DNA of 64,000 nt from Eoetvoesia sp035555955 (GTDB taxonomy: Bacteria; Pseudomonadota; Gammaproteobacteria; Burkholderiales; Burkholderiaceae_B): positions 62,001 through 126,000 of the forward strand of contig NZ_DATMGA010000039.1 of NCBI RefSeq assembly GCF_035555955.1, given 5' to 3'. The notes under the pieces are model-generated. The model saw nothing but the letters and a program-made list of their open reading frames with translations, was not told where the DNA came from and made no database searches. Position numbers and translations under genes: made by a program. Shown in pieces: positions 62,059 to 64,000 of the stretch. How positions within the stretch are numbered: the first letter of the stretch is position 1; each line of letters starts with the position of its first letter.

Positions 62059-63474
62059 CTAGCGCATGCCCCCAAAACCGCCCTTGCCCAGCCCCTTCAA
62101 CCCGCCCATAGCGCGCATCATCTTGGCCATGCCGCCTTTTTTCATCATTTTCATCATGCCCTGCATCTGCTCGAACTGAGCAAGCAGACGGTTGACTTCC
62201 TGCACCGGCACGCCCGAGCCCGCGGCGATGCGGCGCTTGCGCGAGGCTTTGAGCAACTCGGGCTTGGCGCGCTCGGCTGGCGTCATGGAATTAAGGATGC
62301 CTTCGGTGCGGCGCAATTGCTTTTCGGCCTGGCCGCCCTGCAACTGGCTGGCGGCCTGGGCAAACTGGGCCGGCAGCTTTTCAAGCATGGAGCCCATGTC
62401 GCCCATTTTCTTGACCTGCTGCAGTTGATCGCGAAAATCGTTCAGGTCGAACTTGTTGCCCGACTTGAGCTTGGTGGCCAGCTTTTGCGCCTCGGCGATA
62501 TCGATGTTCTTTTGCGCCTGCTCGACCAGCGACACGATGTCGCCCATGCCCAGCACCCGCTGCGCCATACGCTCGGGGTGGAAGGGCTCCAGGCCGTCGA
62601 GCTTTTCCGACAAGCCCACGAACTTGAGCGGCTTGCCGGTAACGTGGCGCACCGAAAGCGCCGCGCCCCCGCGCGCGTCGCCGTCCAGCTTGGTCAGCAC
62701 CACGCCGGTAAGCGGCAGCGCGTCGGCAAACGCCTTGGCCACGTTCACCGCGTCCTGACCCTGCATGGCGTCGACCACAAACAGAGTTTCGACGGGGTTG
62801 AGCAGGTCGTACAAGGCGCGGATTTCGCGCATCATGGCCTCGTCGATGCCCAGGCGGCCCGCCGTGTCCACGATGAGCACGTCGTAGTGGTGGCGCTTGG
62901 CGTGATCCAGCGCGTTGCGGGCGATGTCTTCAGGCTTCTGCCCGCCGTCGGACGGCAGGAAATCCACCTGGACCTGGCTGGCCACCGTCTTCAACTGGTC
63001 GATGGCCGCCGGGCGGTAGACGTCGGCGCTGACGACCAGCACCTTTTTCTTGCCGGTTTTGCGGCCATGTTGGACATGATTGCCTTCGCTGAGCCACTTG
63101 GCCAGCTTGCCGGTGGTGGTGGTCTTGCCCGCCCCCTGCAAACCGGCCATGAGGATGACGGCCGGCGGCTGGGCCGCCAGCGAAAGCTCGCTGCCCTCGT
63201 CGCCCTGGCCGCCGTCCATCAGCGCCGTCAGTTCCTTGTGCACTACGCCCACCAGCGCCTGGCCGGGGTTCAGGCTGCCCACCACCTCCTGGCCCAGGGC
63301 GCGTTCCTTCACCCGAGCGACGAAGTCGCGCACCACGGGCAGTGCCACATCGGCTTCCAGCAACGCCATGCGCACTTCGCGCAGCATTTCCTGGGTATTG
63401 GCTTCGGTGAGGCGCGCCTCGCCCCGCATGGTCTTGACGACGCGGGAAAGGCGCTGGGTTAGATTTTCAAGCAT
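62059..63474 (-). CDS. ffh: Signal recognition particle protein Ffh
   Basis: 471 aa. N-domain, then the G-domain with G1 GLQGAGKTTTTGKLA, DTAGRLGIDEAMM (G3) and TKLDGDARGGAALS (G4), and the methionine-rich M-domain ending MMKMMKKGGMAKMMRAMGG. It binds signal sequences and 4.5S RNA and targets nascent membrane proteins to FtsY. Convergent to thiS and divergent to the ccsA-like gene, an arrangement found in related betaproteobacteria. Confidence 0.97.
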   Translation of the reverse strand: MLENLTQRLSRVVKTMRGEARLTEANTQEMLREVRMALLEADVALPVVRDFVARVKERALGQEVVGSLNPGQALVGVVHKELTALMDGGQGDEGSELSLAAQPPAVILMAGLQGAGKTTTTGKLAKWLSEGNHVQHGRKTGKKKVLVVSADVYRPAAIDQLKTVASQVQVDFLPSDGGQKPEDIARNALDHAKRHHYDVLIVDTAGRLGIDEAMMREIRALYDLLNPVETLFVVDAMQGQDAVNVAKAFADALPLTGVVLTKLDGDARGGAALSVRHVTGKPLKFVGLSEKLDGLEPFHPERMAQRVLGMGDIVSLVEQAQKNIDIAEAQKLATKLKSGNKFDLNDFRDQLQQVKKMGDMGSMLEKLPAQFAQAASQLQGGQAEKQLRRTEGILNSMTPAERAKPELLKASRKRRIAAGSGVPVQEVNRLLAQFEQMQGMMKMMKKGGMAKMMRAMGGLKGLGKGGFGGMR

Positions 63475-63574
63475 GACGATGGTTTCGCTTAAACTAGTTG
63501 GTGTAACTGGATACGGTCTAAAATGCCGTGATCAGGGCATTATGCCCTGTCTGTCCCATTCGAACTCAAGGACT

Positions 63575-64000
63575 ATGTCAGCTGACATTGTATTTCACTC
63601 GCTGGCCGCGCTGGCCTACGCCATTTTAGGCATTTCACTGTGGCGCCCTCTTGTGCAAAACGGCTCCCAGGGCAAGGCCGGCCGGGTGCGCCGCATATGC
63701 CTGCTGGGCGCCATAGCCTTGCACGGCATCGCCCTGGAAAGGGCCGTGCTGCACGGCGGCAGCCTGCACCTGGGCTGGGCGCTGGCGCTTTCGGTGGCCA
63801 TCTGGCTAGGCATGATCGTATTCTGGCTGGAAAGCCTGACCATGCGCATCGACGGCCTGCTGCTCATTCTACTGCCGGCCGCCACCCTGGGCACCGTGCT
63901 GGCCGCCCTGTTTCCGCACAGCCACCTCATCGACCACGCCAACAACGACTGGCTGCGCATCCACCTCATCATCGCCTTCATTGCCTACGGCCTGATCACC
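63575..64000 (+). CDS. CcsA/YpjD-like inner-membrane protein (partial, cut by window end)
   Basis: 142 codons from ATG 63575, with AAGGACT upstream. At least four hydrophobic helices, including SLAALAYAILGISLW, GAIALHGIAL and MRIDGLLLILLPAATLGTVLAALFP. His residues occur at periplasmic loops (LHGGSLHLG, HSHLIDHANN), as in heme-handling cytochrome c assembly proteins (CcsA family, COG4137-like). The gene continues beyond the window. Located next to ffh, as in other Alcaligenaceae. Function inferred from family resemblance. Confidence 0.8.
   Translation, partial: MSADIVFHSLAALAYAILGISLWRPLVQNGSQGKAGRVRRICLLGAIALHGIALERAVLHGGSLHLGWALALSVAIWLGMIVFWLESLTMRIDGLLLILLPAATLGTVLAALFPHSHLIDHANNDWLRIHLIIAFIAYGLIT

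Noticed and set aside
1..64000. CRISPR array, rRNA genes, IS elements or prophage genes
   Set aside because: No regularly spaced short direct repeats, rRNA segments, transposases or phage structural genes were recognised.

Overview
The window looks like chromosome of a GC-rich betaproteobacterium, most likely Burkholderiales, family Alcaligenaceae (Bordetella / Achromobacter / Pusillimonas-like). The reasons are the core gene neighbourhoods dnaQ, rnhA, SAM-methyltransferase, gloB, mltD, fabI and trmB, thiS, ffh, ccsA-like, an IclR/LysR-rich catabolic region with a branched-chain-amino-acid-type (HAAT) ABC transporter, and tandem GC-rich palindromic repeats of the kind common in these genomes. 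The assignment rests on gene content only, not on rRNA.

Layout. 1-17.4 kb: a giant (about 4,484 aa) DUF4347/VCBS/cadherin-like surface adhesin on the minus strand, followed by the first codons of an exported protein that runs off the window. On its upstream side lie a REC-AraC response regulator and a divergent 7TM-DISM histidine kinase. 17.4-30.3 kb: housekeeping genes (dnaQ, rnhA, methyltransferase, gloB, mltD, fabI, trhO), with an RND efflux pump pair between dnaQ and rnhA and a GST / nitronate-monooxygenase pair. 30.5-35.5 kb: a D-2-hydroxyacid dehydrogenase, a divergent LysR / methylmalonate-semialdehyde dehydrogenase pair and an aromatic/aspartate aminotransferase.

35.6-46.2 kb: a compact minus-strand catabolic operon. 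In transcription order it encodes a cyclase-family metal hydrolase, cupin, SDR, 3-hydroxyacyl-CoA-dehydrogenase-like enzyme, BKACE (beta-keto acid cleavage enzyme), solute-binding protein, LivH, LivM, a fused LivG-LivF ATPase and a DAPG-hydrolase-like protein, with an IclR regulator downstream. A sigma70-like promoter overlapped by a palindromic operator lies just upstream of the first gene. Together these suggest uptake and stepwise degradation of an unidentified organic acid or acylated aromatic. 46.4-49.1 kb: a sulfatase and a divergent LysR regulator.

49.1-59.9 kb is the most accessory part. It holds a secreted spider-venom-type sphingomyelinase D / phospholipase D homologue in an operon behind a lipoprotein with seven evenly spaced cysteine pairs (probably a seven-bladed propeller); a luciferase-like monooxygenase; a ParD/ParE-like toxin-antitoxin pair with a clear palindromic operator; a DUF72 protein; and a 1,676-aa NACHT/STAND-type ATPase of lower GC content directly downstream of tRNA-Gly(CCC), a strong candidate anti-phage gene. 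60-64 kb returns to housekeeping genes (trmB, proline iminopeptidase, thiS, ffh, and a CcsA/YpjD-like gene cut by the window end).
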